Counted from the stretch's first letter, positions 48,851 through 58,971 are shown. The stretch: DNA of 64,000 nt from Streptococcus mitis subsp. hohhotensis (GCF_000722775.1 NZ_JPFZ01000009.1:620001-684000); one strand, 5' to 3'. The notes: generated from the letters alone by a model not told the origin. Translations and numbers: made by a program.

Positions 48851-49540
48851 ATGAAAAAACCAGTTATAGGGATTACAGGAAACGAAAAAACTCATCCAGA
48901 TGATGACATCATGATGAGCTACGCAGCAAAAGGCTTTGTTGAAGGCGTTAAAGACGCTGGAGGGATTCCCATCATCCTACCGATTGGTGATCAAGAAATG
49001 GCCTGCCACTATATCAGTATGGTTGACAAGCTCATCTTGTCAGGTGGACAAAATGTTGATCCAAAATTCTATGGTGAACCAAAAACCATTGATAGCGATG
49101 ACTACCACCTTCAAAGAGATATCTTCGAACTGGCCCTCATCAAGGAAGCGATTAAACAGAAAAAGCCCATTTTCTCTGTCTGCCGTGGAACTCAACTCTT
49201 TAACGTTGCCATGGGTGGAACTTTGTATCAAAATATCGAAGATCACTGGCAGGATTGTTCCGCAGAGTACACAACCCAACGCTTGGTGACAGAACCTGAT
49301 ACAGTTCTTCGAGAAATCTATGGAGAAATTTCCCATATCAATTCCTTCCACCATCAGAGCATCAAGGATTTAGCACCAAATTTAAAGATTGCGGCTCATG
49401 ATCCTAAGGATGGCATTATTGAAGCTGTCATGAGTACGGATGATGTTGCCTTTCTCGGTGTCCAATGGCACCCAGAATTTCTATTTGAAAATCGTCCCAA
49501 AGATAAAAACCTCTTTGACTATGTCGTTAATGAACTTTAG
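48851..49540 (+). CDS. Class I glutamine amidotransferase-like hydrolase (PuuD / C26 family)
   Basis: A 229-aa protein with the amidotransferase triad: nucleophile in [16 protein letters not shown], histidine and glutamate in GVQWHPEF. The segment [10 protein letters not shown] is typical of gamma-glutamyl-GABA hydrolases. Substrate is not known; similar streptococcal proteins are annotated as gamma-glutamyl hydrolases. It is in line with rex and ends overlapping the convergent radC by 4 nt. Confidence 0.88.
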   Translation: MKKPVIGITGNEKTHPDDDIMMSYAAKGFVEGVKDAGGIPIILPIGDQEMACHYISMVDKLILSGGQNVDPKFYGEPKTIDSDDYHLQRDIFELALIKEAIKQKKPIFSVCRGTQLFNVAMGGTLYQNIEDHWQDCSAEYTTQRLVTEPDTVLREIYGEISHINSFHHQSIKDLAPNLKIAAHDPKDGIIEAVMSTDDVAFLGVQWHPEFLFENRPKDKNLFDYVVNEL

Positions 49541-50217
49541 ATTAAATCCGTCTTTTCACGGTAACTAAAGTAACTAGAATGTGAGACAATCAAATGGTCC
49601 AAGAGGACAATTCCCATCAGGTCGCAGGCTTCTTTCACAAGTTTAGTGACATGATCATCATTTCGGCTAGGCGCTACCGCTCCTGAAGGATGATTATGGA
49701 CCAAGATGAGTGAAGTCGCCATATGCTTGATAGCATAGTGAAGAATCTCTCGCGGCTCAGCGATACTACGAGTTGCAGAACCGATAAAAATGGTCTGTTG
49801 ATGGATGATTTGATTTTGAGTATTGAGATAGAGCGCCACCAGGTGCTCTTGTTTTTTATCCCCCAATTCCTGTTGCATCTTCTTGGCCAACTTTTGACTG
49901 CTGAGAATACTTTCCATCTCAATAGTCTCATGTTTATGAATACGATGCCCCAGTTCAATCATTGCTTGTAATTCTATGGCCTTAACGCGCCCGATACCAG
50001 ATAGACTCTGCAATTCCTGCAGGGTCATTTTTTTCAAATCTGTTAGGCTTGAAAGATTATTCAAGACTTTCTGGGCAATTTCAAAAACGCTAGCTTGACG
50101 TGTTCCTGTCCTGAGTAGAATAGCTAGCAACTCTTGGTTACTGAGCGCTTCAACTCCTTCTTTGGCCAGTCTTTCTCTTGGCAGCAGTGAATCTTCTTGG
50201 AATGAAATACTGTACAT
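49537..50217 (-). CDS. radC: RadC/MPN+ family protein, competence-induced
   Basis: 226 aa from the ATG at 50217 (MYSISFQED). An N-terminal helix-hairpin-helix ([19 protein letters not shown]) precedes a JAB/MPN+ domain with the zinc motif [17 protein letters not shown]. Despite the name, RadC is not proven to repair DNA. In pneumococcus it is a late competence gene, and a cin-box-like site lies directly upstream here. Confidence 0.93.
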   Translation of the reverse strand: MYSISFQEDSLLPRERLAKEGVEALSNQELLAILLRTGTRQASVFEIAQKVLNNLSSLTDLKKMTLQELQSLSGIGRVKAIELQAMIELGHRIHKHETIEMESILSSQKLAKKMQQELGDKKQEHLVALYLNTQNQIIHQQTIFIGSATRSIAEPREILHYAIKHMATSLILVHNHPSGAVAPSRNDDHVTKLVKEACDLMGIVLLDHLIVSHSSYFSYREKTDLI

Positions 50218-50237
50218 AAAAATCCTCCTCACTTTAT

Positions 50238-50245
50238 TATTCGTG
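50238..50245 (-). promoter_or_regulatory. cin-box-like site (ComX) in front of radC
   Basis: On the minus strand CACGAATA matches the streptococcal cin-box TACGAATA at seven of eight bases, about 20 nt before the ATG. It can serve as the -10 of a SigX/ComX promoter. The consensus is known; the assignment is inference. Confidence 0.65.
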
Positions 50246-50259
50246 AGAAGGATGGAAAA

Positions 50260-52551
50260 TTAGATTTTTTTCTCAATTGGAGCCACACTGGCTAAAAGTT
50301 TTTTCAAACCAACTTCTGGGAAATTGATTTTCAATTCCTGCGTAGCACCACTACCTGAAACTTCCAGAACGGTTCCCTCTCCCCATTTCTTGTGGAGAGC
50401 AATGTCACCAATAGACCAATTTGTCTCGCTAGACGCTAATTTTGCACCAGCTGTAAATTGACCAAATGGAAGACCGCTTGACTGAATAGTTTTTGGTGCC
50501 ACACCGCGTTTACGGTCTTGGAGGGCCTGCGCCAAACTCATACCTTGACCGAAGGCAAGACCACCACTGCTATAAGATGCCTTAAAGCTTGTATTTGCTG
50601 GACGAGCCAGACCTTGATACTCAAGTAAGTCTGAACTAATTTCATTAATAAAACGAGTCGGACGGTTGTAGTTGGTACGACCAAAAAGCAGGCGTGAGTT
50701 GGCATTGGTCAGATAGAGAATTTTCTCTGCACGCGTGATACCTACATAGGCTAGACGGCGTTCTTCTTCTAATTCATCTTGATCTTCAGCTGCACGGCTA
50801 AGCGGAAAGACATTTTCTTCCATCCCAATCAAAAAGACAACTGGAAACTCGAGACCTTTGGCAGCATGCAGGGTCATTAGGGTCACTTCTGATGTCTCCT
50901 GACTACCTGAATCTGTGTCCGCAATCAAGGCCAGGTCATTTAAGAAACGACTCAGTTTGTCCAAACCAGTTTCCTCTTCTGGACCATCAGAGGTATCATC
51001 AAAGTTTTTCGTCACAGAAAGGAACTCTTCAATATTTTCAACCCTAGCCTTGCTTTCTAGAGTCGCTTGGGTGTTAAGAATATCGACATAACCTGTTTTT
51101 TCTAGGACGGACTCAACTAACTCAGTAATGCTTAAGTGGTCCAGTTGCTCCCGCAAATCCAGAATCATATTGGCAAAATCCCAGATAGACTGGGCTGCTT
51201 TACCCTTGATACCAGATAACATGATATTAGCAGAAGCATCTAGCATGGACATATCTTGCATATTCGCAAAGTCACGGATTTTCTCAACTGTACCTGGCCC
51301 AATTCCACGTTTCGGTTCGTTGATAATACGCTCAAAACTGATATTGTCACTCAAATTGGCAATAAGATTGAGGTAAGCGATAATATCTCGGATTTCCTTA
51401 CGGCTGTAGAACTTGGTTCCGCCAACCATGGTATAAGGGATATTTGACTTGAGCAAGGCTTCCTCAATAGTACGGGACTGCGCATTAGTACGATAAAGAA
51501 CTGCAAAATCCTTGTGAAGGAAGTTTTGACTCCGACCAAGTTCATCGATAGTTCTGGCTACAAATACAGCCTCATCTAGCTCATCATTGGCACGATAGTA
51601 AACGATTTGTTCCCCATCAGCGTTTTGAGTCCAGAGATTCTTAGGACGGCGGTTTTTATTGTTTTTAATGACCTCGTTGGCCGCTTGGAGAATAGTTTTG
51701 GTTGAACGATAATTCTCCTCCAACAAAACAACCTTGGCTTGGGGATAATCTTTCTCGAAGTCCAAGATATTCTGCATATCAGCACCACGCCAACCATAGA
51801 TAGACTGGTCCGCATCCCCAACAACACAGATGTTTTTAAAACGTGAAGCCAAGAGTTTGACCAATTGATACTGGGCATGGTTAGTATCTTGGTACTCATC
51901 AACATGGATGTACTGAAACTTCTGCTGATAGTAGGTCAAAACATCAGGATTTTGATCAAAGAGACGTAGGGTCAGCATAATCAAATCATCAAAGTCAACA
52001 GACTCAGACTGACGCAGTTCTTTTTGGTAAGCAGTGTAGCACTGGGCCACGATTTGCGTGTACATATCTCCAGCTTGGGCAGCATAAGCCACATCATCAA
52101 TCAGATCATTCTTAGCATTGGAAATAGTCCCTAAGATACTCCGTTCATTCCATTTTTTAGGATCCAAGTTCAACTGTTTGAGAATGCGTTTCATGAGCGT
52201 TCGCTGTTCACCAGGATCGACAATTGTAAAATTGCGATTGTAGCCAATATGGTCCGCATCGCGACGCAAAATACGCACACACATGGAGTGGAAGGTCGCA
52301 ATCAGACAGTCCTGAGTGGCTGGATTAAGGTTATAAGCACGCTCTTTCATCTCACGCGCAGCCTTGTTAGTAAAGGTAATGGCCAAGATATTCCAAGGAT
52401 TAACCAGCTTTTCATCAATCAGATAAGCAATACGGTGGGTTAAAACACGGGTCTTACCAGAACCAGCCCCCGCCATGATTAACAAGGGCCCTTCTGTCGT
52501 TTGCACCGCCTCAGCCTGACGGTCATTCATTCCATTTAATAATGCGTTCAT
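50260..52551 (-). CDS. pcrA: ATP-dependent DNA helicase PcrA/UvrD
   Basis: 3'-5' superfamily 1 helicase for repair and for removing RecA or replication conflicts. 763 aa with motif [13 protein letters not shown], motif Ia [12 protein letters not shown], motif [27 protein letters not shown], motif [17 protein letters not shown], motif [15 protein letters not shown], and a C-terminal Tudor-like region [22 protein letters not shown]. Confidence 0.96.
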   Translation of the reverse strand: MNALLNGMNDRQAEAVQTTEGPLLIMAGAGSGKTRVLTHRIAYLIDEKLVNPWNILAITFTNKAAREMKERAYNLNPATQDCLIATFHSMCVRILRRDADHIGYNRNFTIVDPGEQRTLMKRILKQLNLDPKKWNERSILGTISNAKNDLIDDVAYAAQAGDMYTQIVAQCYTAYQKELRQSESVDFDDLIMLTLRLFDQNPDVLTYYQQKFQYIHVDEYQDTNHAQYQLVKLLASRFKNICVVGDADQSIYGWRGADMQNILDFEKDYPQAKVVLLEENYRSTKTILQAANEVIKNNKNRRPKNLWTQNADGEQIVYYRANDELDEAVFVARTIDELGRSQNFLHKDFAVLYRTNAQSRTIEEALLKSNIPYTMVGGTKFYSRKEIRDIIAYLNLIANLSDNISFERIINEPKRGIGPGTVEKIRDFANMQDMSMLDASANIMLSGIKGKAAQSIWDFANMILDLREQLDHLSITELVESVLEKTGYVDILNTQATLESKARVENIEEFLSVTKNFDDTSDGPEEETGLDKLSRFLNDLALIADTDSGSQETSEVTLMTLHAAKGLEFPVVFLIGMEENVFPLSRAAEDQDELEEERRLAYVGITRAEKILYLTNANSRLLFGRTNYNRPTRFINEISSDLLEYQGLARPANTSFKASYSSGGLAFGQGMSLAQALQDRKRGVAPKTIQSSGLPFGQFTAGAKLASSETNWSIGDIALHKKWGEGTVLEVSGSGATQELKINFPEVGLKKLLASVAPIEKKI

Positions 52552-52559
52552 CTTCTCTT

Positions 52560-52657
52560 CCTTACTCTTGAAGTCAATATTTCTATTATATCAGAATTCA
52601 GGGAAAATATCTTTACCTAGACTGGTTACGTGTAGAAGGAAACTTCTTATATCTAGA
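52560..52657. other. Intergenic region upstream of pcrA
   Basis: Short AT-rich spacer that should carry the pcrA promoter (minus strand TATAAT-like run near 52586). No gene seen. Confidence 0.35.
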
Positions 52658-52694
52658 TAAAAAATGAGCTTGGGTATTATTTCCAAACTCATTT
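52658..52694 (-). terminator. Terminator after fhs
   Basis: On the minus strand AATGAGTTTGG and CCCAAGCTCATT pair around an AT-rich loop and are followed by TTTTTA. It lies beyond the BOX element. Confidence 0.7.
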
Positions 52695-52696
52695 AT

Positions 52697-52801
52697 TACT
52701 CAATAAAAATCGAAGTGCAAACTAGGAAGCTAGCCGCAGGCTGTACTTGAGTACGGCAAGGTGAAGCTGACGTGGTTTGAAGAGATTTTCGAAGAGTATA
52801 A
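52697..52801 (-). repeat. BOX element, short boxA-boxC form
   Basis: Read on the minus strand: TATACTCTTCGAAAATCTCT and AAACCACGTCAGCTTCACC (boxA), then GGCTAGCTTCCTAGTTTGC and a degenerate TTTTTATTGAGT end (boxC). No boxB copy lies between them. Confidence 0.88.
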
Positions 52802-52817
52802 AGTCAATTGCAATATA

Positions 52818-54488
52818 CTAGAACAAGCCTAATACTGTTCCATCGCTTTCAACATCCATGTTGAGGGCTGCTGGTCGTTTGGGAAGTCCTGGCATGGTCA
52901 TGACATCGCCAGTTAGGGCAACGATAAAGCCTGCCCCTAATTTTGGTACCAATTCACGAATAGTAATTTCAAAGTTTTCAGGTGCTCCAAGTGCATTTGG
53001 ATTATCTGAGAAACTATATTGAGTTTTAGCCATACAGATTGGCAATTTGTCCCAACCGTTTTGAACGATTTGAGCGATTTGTGTTTGAGCTTTCTTCTCA
53101 AAGTTCACTTTGCTACCACGGTAGATTTCAGTAACAATCTTTTCAATCTTTTCTTGGACAGAAAGGTCATTGTCATACAAACGTTTATAGTTAGATGGGT
53201 TTTCAGCGATAGTCTTGACAACTGTTTCGGCAAGTGCTACTCCACCTTCTGCGCCATCAGCCCAGACACTTGCCAACTCAACTGGTACATCGATTGAGGC
53301 ACAGAGTTCTTTCAAGGCTGCGATTTCAGCTTCTGTATCAGAGACAAATTCATTAATAGCTACGACTGCTGGAATACCGAACTTACGGATATTTTCAACG
53401 TGGCGTTTCAAGTTAGCAAAACCGGCACGAACCGCCTCCACATTTTCCTCTGTCAAAGCGTCTTTAGCCACGCCACCATTCATCTTAAGGGCACGAAGGG
53501 TTGCTACAATAACTACTGCATCTGGAGAAGTTGGCAAGTTTGGTGTCTTGATATCAAGGAATTTCTCGGCACCAAGGTCTGCACCAAAACCAGCTTCAGT
53601 AACTGTGTAATCAGCCAAGTGAAGGGCTGTTGTAGTTGCTAAGACAGAGTTACATCCGTGAGCAATATTGGCAAATGGACCACCATGTACAAAGGCAGGT
53701 GTACCGTAAATTGTCTGAACTAGGTTCGGCTTAATCGCATCCTTCAAAATCAAAGCTAAAGCACCTTCAACCTGCAAATCACCTACAGAAACAGGTGTAC
53801 GGTCATAGCGATAACCGATTACGATATTGGCCAAACGACGTTTCAAGTCCTCGATGTCTGTTGCCAAGCAAAGAATTGCCATGATTTCGGAAGCAACTGT
53901 AATATCAAATCCATCCTCACGAGGAATACCGTTTAGAGGACCACCAAGTCCAACGGTCACATGGCGAAGAGCACGGTCGTTCAAATCCACAACACGTTTC
54001 CAGAGGATACGACGTTGGTCAATTCCCAACTCATTCCCTTGGTGCAAGTGGTTGTCAATCAAGGCAGAAAGAGCGTTGTTGGCAGTTGTAATGGCATGCA
54101 TGTCTCCAGTAAAGTGGAGATTGATATCTTCCATTGGCAACACTTGAGCGTAACCACCTCCTGCAGCACCGCCCTTAATCCCCATTACTGGACCAAGAGA
54201 TGGTTCGCGGATAGCGATCATGGTTTTCTTGCCAATCTTGTTCAAGGCATCCGCAAGACCAATGGTAATAGTTGATTTTCCTTCACCTGCAGGTGTTGGG
54301 TTGATGGCAGTAACCAGAATCAATTTTCCAACTGGATTACTCTCAACTGCACGAATTTTATCAAAGCTGAGCTTAGCCTTGTACTTTCCGTACAACTCCA
54401 AATCGTCGTAAGAAATACCAAGTTTCTCTACAACATCAACGATTGGCTTCAACTCAATACTCTGTGCGATTTCAATATCTGTTTTCAT
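52818..54488 (-). CDS. fhs: Formate-tetrahydrofolate ligase
   Basis: ATP-dependent synthesis of 10-formyl-THF from formate. 556 aa. Motifs: [20 protein letters not shown] (P-loop-like), [22 protein letters not shown] in part, and [18 protein letters not shown] single-gene unit ending in a BOX element and terminator. It supplies purine synthesis together with glyA. Confidence 0.96.
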   Translation of the reverse strand: MKTDIEIAQSIELKPIVDVVEKLGISYDDLELYGKYKAKLSFDKIRAVESNPVGKLILVTAINPTPAGEGKSTITIGLADALNKIGKKTMIAIREPSLGPVMGIKGGAAGGGYAQVLPMEDINLHFTGDMHAITTANNALSALIDNHLHQGNELGIDQRRILWKRVVDLNDRALRHVTVGLGGPLNGIPREDGFDITVASEIMAILCLATDIEDLKRRLANIVIGYRYDRTPVSVGDLQVEGALALILKDAIKPNLVQTIYGTPAFVHGGPFANIAHGCNSVLATTTALHLADYTVTEAGFGADLGAEKFLDIKTPNLPTSPDAVVIVATLRALKMNGGVAKDALTEENVEAVRAGFANLKRHVENIRKFGIPAVVAINEFVSDTEAEIAALKELCASIDVPVELASVWADGAEGGVALAETVVKTIAENPSNYKRLYDNDLSVQEKIEKIVTEIYRGSKVNFEKKAQTQIAQIVQNGWDKLPICMAKTQYSFSDNPNALGAPENFEITIRELVPKLGAGFIVALTGDVMTMPGLPKRPAALNMDVESDGTVLGLF

Positions 54489-54628
54489 TCAAAACTCCTC
54501 TAACCTCTTTTATGATAATTCATTATAACACAAAACAAGATTTTTAACATCCTTAAACTCTCTAAACGTTCGTAAATATCCCTGTTTTTAAGGTTTTTAG
54601 AGTCCTTTCTTAAATTTTATATGGCTTT

Positions 54629-54713
54629 ATAGTTTGAAACTATATTCTTTCCTTTTACCAAAATTTTATCACTTTCATTTTACTTACCGTTTATTTTTGT
54701 GTACAATAGTGCT
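54629..54713 (+). promoter_or_regulatory. coaB promoter region
   Basis: TACAAT at 54702-54707 is the best -10; a weak TTTACT lies 17 nt upstream. Transcription would start near 54714, the A of the coaB ATG, and there is no Shine-Dalgarno. The rest of 54489-54700 carries the fhs promoter on the other strand but shows no gene. Confidence 0.5.
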
Positions 54714-55403
54714 ATGAAAATTTTAGTTACATCGGGCGGTACCAGTGAAGCTATCGATAGCGTCCGCTCTATCACTAACCATTCCACAGGTCGCTTGGGG
54801 AAAATCATCACTGAAACCTTGCTTGCTGCTGGGCATGAAGTTTGTTTAATTACGACAAAACGATCTTTGAAGCCAGAAGCTCATCCCAACCTAAGTATTC
54901 GAGAAATTAGCAATACCAAGGACCTTCTACTGGAAATGCAAGAACGTGTTACAGATTATCAGGTTTTGATTCACTCAATGGCGGTGTCTGATTACACTCC
55001 TGTCTATATGACAGGGTTTGAGGAAGTTCAATCTAGTTCCAATATAGAAGAATTTTTAAGCAAGCAAAATCATCAAGCTAAGATTTCTTCAACTGATGAG
55101 GTTCAGGTTTTGTTTCTGAAAAAAACACCAAAAATCATCTCTTTAGTCAAGGAGTGGAATCCAGCTATTCATCTGATTGGCTTTAAGCTACTGGTTGATG
55201 TTACCGAAGACCATCTGGTTGACATTGCTAGAAAAAGTCTTATCAAGAACCAAGCAGACTTGATTATCTCAAATGACCTGACTCAAATTTCAGCAAACCA
55301 GCACAGAGCTATCTTTGTTGAAAAAGATCAGCTTCAAACAGTCCAGACTAAAGAAGAAATTGCAAAACTCCTCCTTGAAAAAATTCAAGCCTATCATTCT
55401 TAG
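54714..55403 (+). CDS. coaB: Phosphopantothenate-cysteine ligase (stand-alone CoaB)
   Basis: Joins cysteine to 4'-phosphopantothenate in coenzyme A synthesis. 229 aa from the ATG at 54714 (MKILVTSGGTSEAIDSVRSI); an upstream start would lie in the -10 hexamer. Other motifs: HSTGRLGKIITE, SMAVSDYTPVYM, GFKLLVDV and ISNDLTQISANQHRAI. In streptococci CoaB and CoaC are separate proteins rather than the fused Dfp. It is followed at 11 nt by coaC. Confidence 0.94.
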   Translation: MKILVTSGGTSEAIDSVRSITNHSTGRLGKIITETLLAAGHEVCLITTKRSLKPEAHPNLSIREISNTKDLLLEMQERVTDYQVLIHSMAVSDYTPVYMTGFEEVQSSSNIEEFLSKQNHQAKISSTDEVQVLFLKKTPKIISLVKEWNPAIHLIGFKLLVDVTEDHLVDIARKSLIKNQADLIISNDLTQISANQHRAIFVEKDQLQTVQTKEEIAKLLLEKIQAYHS

Positions 55404-55414
55404 AAAGGAAAGCT

Positions 55415-55966
55415 ATGGCAAACATTCTCTTGGCTGTAACGGGCTCAATCGCCTCTTATAAGTCGGCAGATTTAGTCAGTTCTCTAAAAAAACAAGGCCA
55501 TCAAGTCACTGTTTTAATGACTCAGGCTGCTACAGAGTTTATCCAACCTTTGACACTACAGGTACTCTCACAGAATCCTGTCCATCTAGATGTCATGAAG
55601 GAACCCTATCCTGACAAAGTGAATCATATCGAGCTTGGAAAAGAAACGGATTTATTCATCGTAGTCCCTGCAACAGCTAATACTATTGCAAAACTAGCTC
55701 ACGGCTTTGCGGACAACATGGTAACCAGTACAGCTCTAGCCATGCCCAGTCATATTCCCAAACTCATCGCACCAGCAATGAATACAAAAATGTATGACCA
55801 TCCGGCAACTCAGGCTAATCTGAAAACATTAGAAAGCTACGGCTATCAGCTGATTGCTCCTAAGGAATCCCTACTAGCTTGTGGAGACCACGGACGAGGA
55901 GCTTTAGCTGACCTCACAATTATTTTAGAAAGAATAAAGGAAACTCTCGATGAAAAAACGCTCTAA
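55415..55966 (+). CDS. coaC: Phosphopantothenoylcysteine decarboxylase (CoaC)
   Basis: FMN-dependent decarboxylation to 4'-phosphopantetheine, the step after CoaB. 183 aa flavoprotein: VTGSIASYKSADLV, NHIELGKETDLFIVVPATANTIAKLAHGFADN (in pieces), catalytic histidine in VNHIE, PAMNTKMY and ACGDHGRGA with the catalytic cysteine. The end overlaps panT by 17 nt. Confidence 0.95.
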   Translation: MANILLAVTGSIASYKSADLVSSLKKQGHQVTVLMTQAATEFIQPLTLQVLSQNPVHLDVMKEPYPDKVNHIELGKETDLFIVVPATANTIAKLAHGFADNMVTSTALAMPSHIPKLIAPAMNTKMYDHPATQANLKTLESYGYQLIAPKESLLACGDHGRGALADLTIILERIKETLDEKTL

Positions 55967-56513
55967 TATTGCACCCATTGCTATCTTTTTTGCAACCATG
56001 CTTGTGATTCATTTTCTAAGCTCACTTATCTTTAACCTTTTTCCATTTCCAATCAAACCGACCATCGTTCATATTCCTGTCATTATTGCCAGCATTATCT
56101 ACGGTCCACGCGTTGGTGTTACACTTGGATTTTTGATGGGGCTACTTAGCTTGACAGTTAATACGATTACAATTTTACCAACAAGCTACCTCTTCTCACC
56201 TTTTGTACCAAACGGAAATATCTACTCAGCTATCATTGCCATCGTTCCACGTATTTTGATTGGTTTGACTCCTTATCTAGTCTATAAACTGATGAAAAAC
56301 AAGACAGGTCTGATTCTAGCTGGTGCCCTGGGTTCACTTACCAATACAGTCTTTGTACTTGGTGGAATTTTCTACCTTTTTGGAAATGTCTTTGATGGTA
56401 ATATCCAAAAACTCCTAGCAACTGTTATCTCAACAAATTCGATTGCTGAATTAGTTATTTCCGCAGTTCTAACCCTAGCCATTGTTCCAAGACTACAAAC
56501 CTTGAAGAAATAA
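55950..56513 (+). CDS. panT: Pantothenate ECF transporter S component (PanT)
   Basis: Substrate-binding membrane subunit for vitamin B5 uptake with the shared ECF energizing module (elsewhere). 187 aa with about six hydrophobic helices (HIPVIIASIIYGPRVGVTLGFLMGLLSL). Translation is coupled to coaC by overlap, and the coaB-coaC-panT order shows the role: import plus conversion of pantothenate. Assignment is by context and memory; the S component family is otherwise poorly conserved. Confidence 0.88.
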   Translation: MKKRSNIAPIAIFFATMLVIHFLSSLIFNLFPFPIKPTIVHIPVIIASIIYGPRVGVTLGFLMGLLSLTVNTITILPTSYLFSPFVPNGNIYSAIIAIVPRILIGLTPYLVYKLMKNKTGLILAGALGSLTNTVFVLGGIFYLFGNVFDGNIQKLLATVISTNSIAELVISAVLTLAIVPRLQTLKK

Positions 56514-56517
56514 AAAC

Positions 56518-56552
56518 AATCTCCGCTTTCAAACATGAAGGTGGAGATTTTG
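56518..56552 (+). terminator. Terminator after panT
   Basis: AATCTCCGCTTTC-AAACAT-GAAGGTGGAGATT followed by TTGC; about 12 pairs with one mismatch. Confidence 0.75.
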
Positions 56553-56628
56553 CTCTATATCGTTACTATTATTAGTGAAATCTTTACCAATATTTAATTT
56601 AAAATGGTCTATAAACTTAGGTAAATCC

Positions 56629-56657
56629 TTGATTTATTGTCTTGTTTATTATACTAT
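56629..56657 (+). promoter_or_regulatory. niaX-niaR promoter
   Basis: TTGATT (56629-56634), 17-nt spacer, TACTAT (56652-56657); start predicted near 56664. Confidence 0.65.
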
Positions 56658-56662
56658 ACTAG

Positions 56663-56672
56663 TGTATATACA
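56663..56672 (+). promoter_or_regulatory. Candidate NiaR operator
   Basis: TGTATATACA is a perfect ten-base palindrome over the predicted start of niaX transcription. The gene encodes niacin uptake and is followed by the niacin-responsive repressor NiaR, so autoregulation is likely. The match to a NiaR consensus is not checked. Confidence 0.5.
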
Positions 56673-56690
56673 GTTAAAAAGGAGATTCTT

Positions 56691-57218
56691 ATGAACACAC
56701 GGAAAAAGACACAATTTATGACAATGACTGCCCTCTTAACGGCTATTGCAATTTTGATTCCAATTGTTATGCCTTTCAAGATTGTCATTCCACCTGCTTC
56801 TTACACTCTGGGGAGCCATATCGCTATTTTTATTGCCATGTTCTTGTCGCCCTTGATGGCAGTTTTTGTCATCCTAGCCTCTAGTTTTGGTTTTTTGATG
56901 GCTGGCTATCCCATGGTTATCGTTTTTCGAGCTTTTTCCCATATCTTTTTTGGTACTTTGGGAGCTCTTTACCTACAAAAATTCCCCGATACCCTTGATA
57001 AACCAAAATCTTCCTGGATTTTCAACTTTGTGTTAGCGCTTGTCCATGCCCTTGCTGAAGTATTAGCTTGTGTCGTTTTTTATGCAACTTCCGGTACCAA
57101 TGTAGAAAATATGTTTTATGTTCTATTTGTGCTAGTTGGATTTGGTACAATTATCCATAGTATGGTAGACTATACATTAGCACTAGCTGTCTATAAAGTG
57201 CTTCGAAAACGCCGTTAA
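56691..57218 (+). CDS. niaX: Niacin ECF transporter S component (NiaX)
   Basis: Membrane subunit for nicotinic acid uptake. 175 aa from the ATG at 56691, which follows AAAAAGGAG by six bases. Multiple hydrophobic helices, MPFKIVIPPASYTLGSHIAIFIAMFLSP near the N-terminus. It is followed after 11 nt by niaR. Streptococci cannot make NAD de novo and depend on uptake. Assignment relies on NiaX sequence recall and the niaR neighbour. Confidence 0.88.
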   Translation: MNTRKKTQFMTMTALLTAIAILIPIVMPFKIVIPPASYTLGSHIAIFIAMFLSPLMAVFVILASSFGFLMAGYPMVIVFRAFSHIFFGTLGALYLQKFPDTLDKPKSSWIFNFVLALVHALAEVLACVVFYATSGTNVENMFYVLFVLVGFGTIIHSMVDYTLALAVYKVLRKRR

Positions 57219-57229
57219 AAGGAAGAACT

Positions 57230-57745
57230 ATGACAAAAGATCGCAAACAAGCCCTTCTCCAACTCTTGAAAGAAGCTCCAAAAGCCCTCAATGGCCAAAG
57301 TTTGGCGGAACATTTTCATGTCACACGTCAGGTCATTGTGCAGGACATTGCAATTTTGAGAGCCGATGGCGCTCCTATCCTATCCACTAATCGTGGCTAC
57401 GTCTATAAGCAAGTTGATGTCAATCCATACGTCCACAAACTTTTCAAAGTCAAACATGAAGTTGAAGAAATCGGTCAAGAACTCCTTGCTATCGTAGATA
57501 ATGGAGGGCGTGTCCAGAACACCTTGATTGACCATCCCGTTTATGGAGAAATTGAAACCTTGCTGAAACTGTCTTGCCGCAGAGATGTGCAACATTTTCT
57601 AGAACAAGTCGAGCATTCTGACTTCAGACCTTTGTCTGAATTGACAGATGGCATCCATTACCACCTAGTCGAAGCCGAGACACAACAAGACCTCCACTAT
57701 ATCGAGGAGGCCTTGGATCAGCTCGGTTATTTAGTAAAGGATTAG
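57230..57745 (+). CDS. niaR: Niacin-responsive repressor NiaR (YrxA)
   Basis: Represses niacin uptake genes when nicotinic acid binds. 171 aa: winged-helix HTH (NGQSLAEHFHVTRQVIVQDIAILRADG) and a 3H domain with three conserved histidines, in HPVYGEIE, HFLEQVEHSDFRPLSELTDGIHYHLVEAE. Intact. Its last 20 codons have a diverged second copy at 63873-63938, on the far side of the rbs operon. Confidence 0.92.
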   Translation: MTKDRKQALLQLLKEAPKALNGQSLAEHFHVTRQVIVQDIAILRADGAPILSTNRGYVYKQVDVNPYVHKLFKVKHEVEEIGQELLAIVDNGGRVQNTLIDHPVYGEIETLLKLSCRRDVQHFLEQVEHSDFRPLSELTDGIHYHLVEAETQQDLHYIEEALDQLGYLVKD

Positions 57746-57807
57746 AAAATTTTCTGTTCCCAATCGTCTTCTGTACGGCGAGGGTAGAAAAATTCAGATT
57801 TGTCAGG
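57680..57807 (+). repeat. Direct repeat, left border of the rbs island
   Basis: 128 bp aligned without gaps to 63873-64000. The first 41 bases are identical; after that about 22 differences appear, mostly at codon third positions of the two convergent reading frames. The true end may lie beyond the window. Confidence 0.85.
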
Positions 57808-57930
57808 ATCTTCCATCATCTCCATCAAGGGTAATATATCATAGGCCAAATCCAAGTTTGGAATCTGGTCTTTTTGAATCCAATAGCTCAAATAGTAACA
57901 ATGATATTTAAAAACCACATGGAATGAAAA
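57742..57930 (-). pseudogene. C-terminal remnant of a gene, left copy of the duplicated border
   Basis: An open frame of 62 codons with no start, ending at a TAA that overlaps the niaR stop tail to tail. It reads ...YLSYWIQKDQ ... DILPLMEMMEDPDKSEFFYP and WEQKIF, typical protein sequence. It starts abruptly after an in-frame stop at 57931-57933, just 25 nt from the rbsB stop. The same C-terminus (DKSEFFY ... DGWEKEIF) recurs at 63935-64000. I read this as a 3' stub left by the rbs insertion; the gene's function is not recognised. Confidence 0.75.
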
Positions 57931-57959
57931 TTAACAACTACTTGCTTACTAAAAATATA

Positions 57960-58925
57960 TCACCAGTTATGTTGATCAACATTATCCTTAGTCACAAGAT
58001 AAATTGGAGAAACTGTTTCTTTTTCCAGTTTTTTCCCTTGATAATGATCTATTGCTGATTGAATAGCAATTTCACCCATCTTAGCTGGTTGCTGAGCGAT
58101 AGTGGCAGTAATATCACCTTTTGCAATAGCGTCATGTGCATCTGGTTGACCATCAATACCAACAATTAATACATTGCTAAGACCAGCTGCTTTTACTGCT
58201 TGTGCAGCTCCTAACGCCATCTCATCATTCTGTGCAAAGATTGCTTGTACTTCTTTGTTTCCTTGAATCATATTTTGCGCTGTATTCAAAGCTTTTGCGC
58301 GATCAAAATTAGCGGATTGACTAGAAAGAACATCTAAATTTGTCTTTGAAATTTGTTCAAATCCTTTACCTCTATCTACAGTTGCAGAAGCGCCAGGGAC
58401 TCCTGATAATTCAAAAGTTTTTGCTTTTTCTCCCAATTGCTTGGTAATAAATTCGGCAGCCATTTTACCTGCTTCTACGTTATCAGAAGCAACAGTTGTC
58501 AAGACTTCACCACCATTACTACCGCGGTCAATTAAGATTACTGGAATATTTGCATTATTAGCAGCTTTAATAGATGTAACAATTGCATCAGAATCAACTG
58601 GATTAATTAGTAAAGCATCTACATTTTGACTAATAAAATTCTGAATATCATCTGCTTGTCTAGCAGCATCATCTTGTGCATCTGCTATCTTCAAAGTTAC
58701 TTCTTTTTCTCCTGCGGCTTTTTCAAGACCATCTTTCATAGCTACAAAATAGGGATTGTTAGTAGTCGAAATAGAAACTCCTAATTTTAATTCTTTTGCC
58801 GACTTTTGAGTCGTAGATTTATTATCATTTGATGAATTTCCTAAACCAGTTTTTCCACAAGCTACTAAAGCAAAAATAAATGTTACAAACAAAGCAAAAA
58901 TGCTAATTTTTTTAATAATTTTCAT
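57960..58925 (-). CDS. rbsB: Ribose ABC transporter substrate-binding lipoprotein
   Basis: Binds ribose outside the membrane. 321 aa with lipobox LFVTFIFALVACGK (Cys near 23) and a periplasmic-binding type I fold: GVSISTTNNPYFVAMKDGLE, LLINPVDSDAIVTSIKAANN, PVILIDRGSNGG. Last gene of the rbs operon, separated from rbsC by 103 nt with a hairpin. Confidence 0.94.
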   Translation of the reverse strand: MKIIKKISIFALFVTFIFALVACGKTGLGNSSNDNKSTTQKSAKELKLGVSISTTNNPYFVAMKDGLEKAAGEKEVTLKIADAQDDAARQADDIQNFISQNVDALLINPVDSDAIVTSIKAANNANIPVILIDRGSNGGEVLTTVASDNVEAGKMAAEFITKQLGEKAKTFELSGVPGASATVDRGKGFEQISKTNLDVLSSQSANFDRAKALNTAQNMIQGNKEVQAIFAQNDEMALGAAQAVKAAGLSNVLIVGIDGQPDAHDAIAKGDITATIAQQPAKMGEIAIQSAIDHYQGKKLEKETVSPIYLVTKDNVDQHNW

Positions 58926-58954
58926 GTTATTACTCCTCGTAATATATATCTATA

Positions 58955-58971
58955 GGGATAGTTTCCATCCC
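58955..58971 (-). promoter_or_regulatory. Hairpin between rbsC and rbsB
   Basis: GGGAT-GGAAACT-ATCCC on the minus strand, in the 103-nt gap before rbsB. No T run follows. Such hairpins often protect the mRNA of the binding-protein gene, which must be made in excess. Confidence 0.45.
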
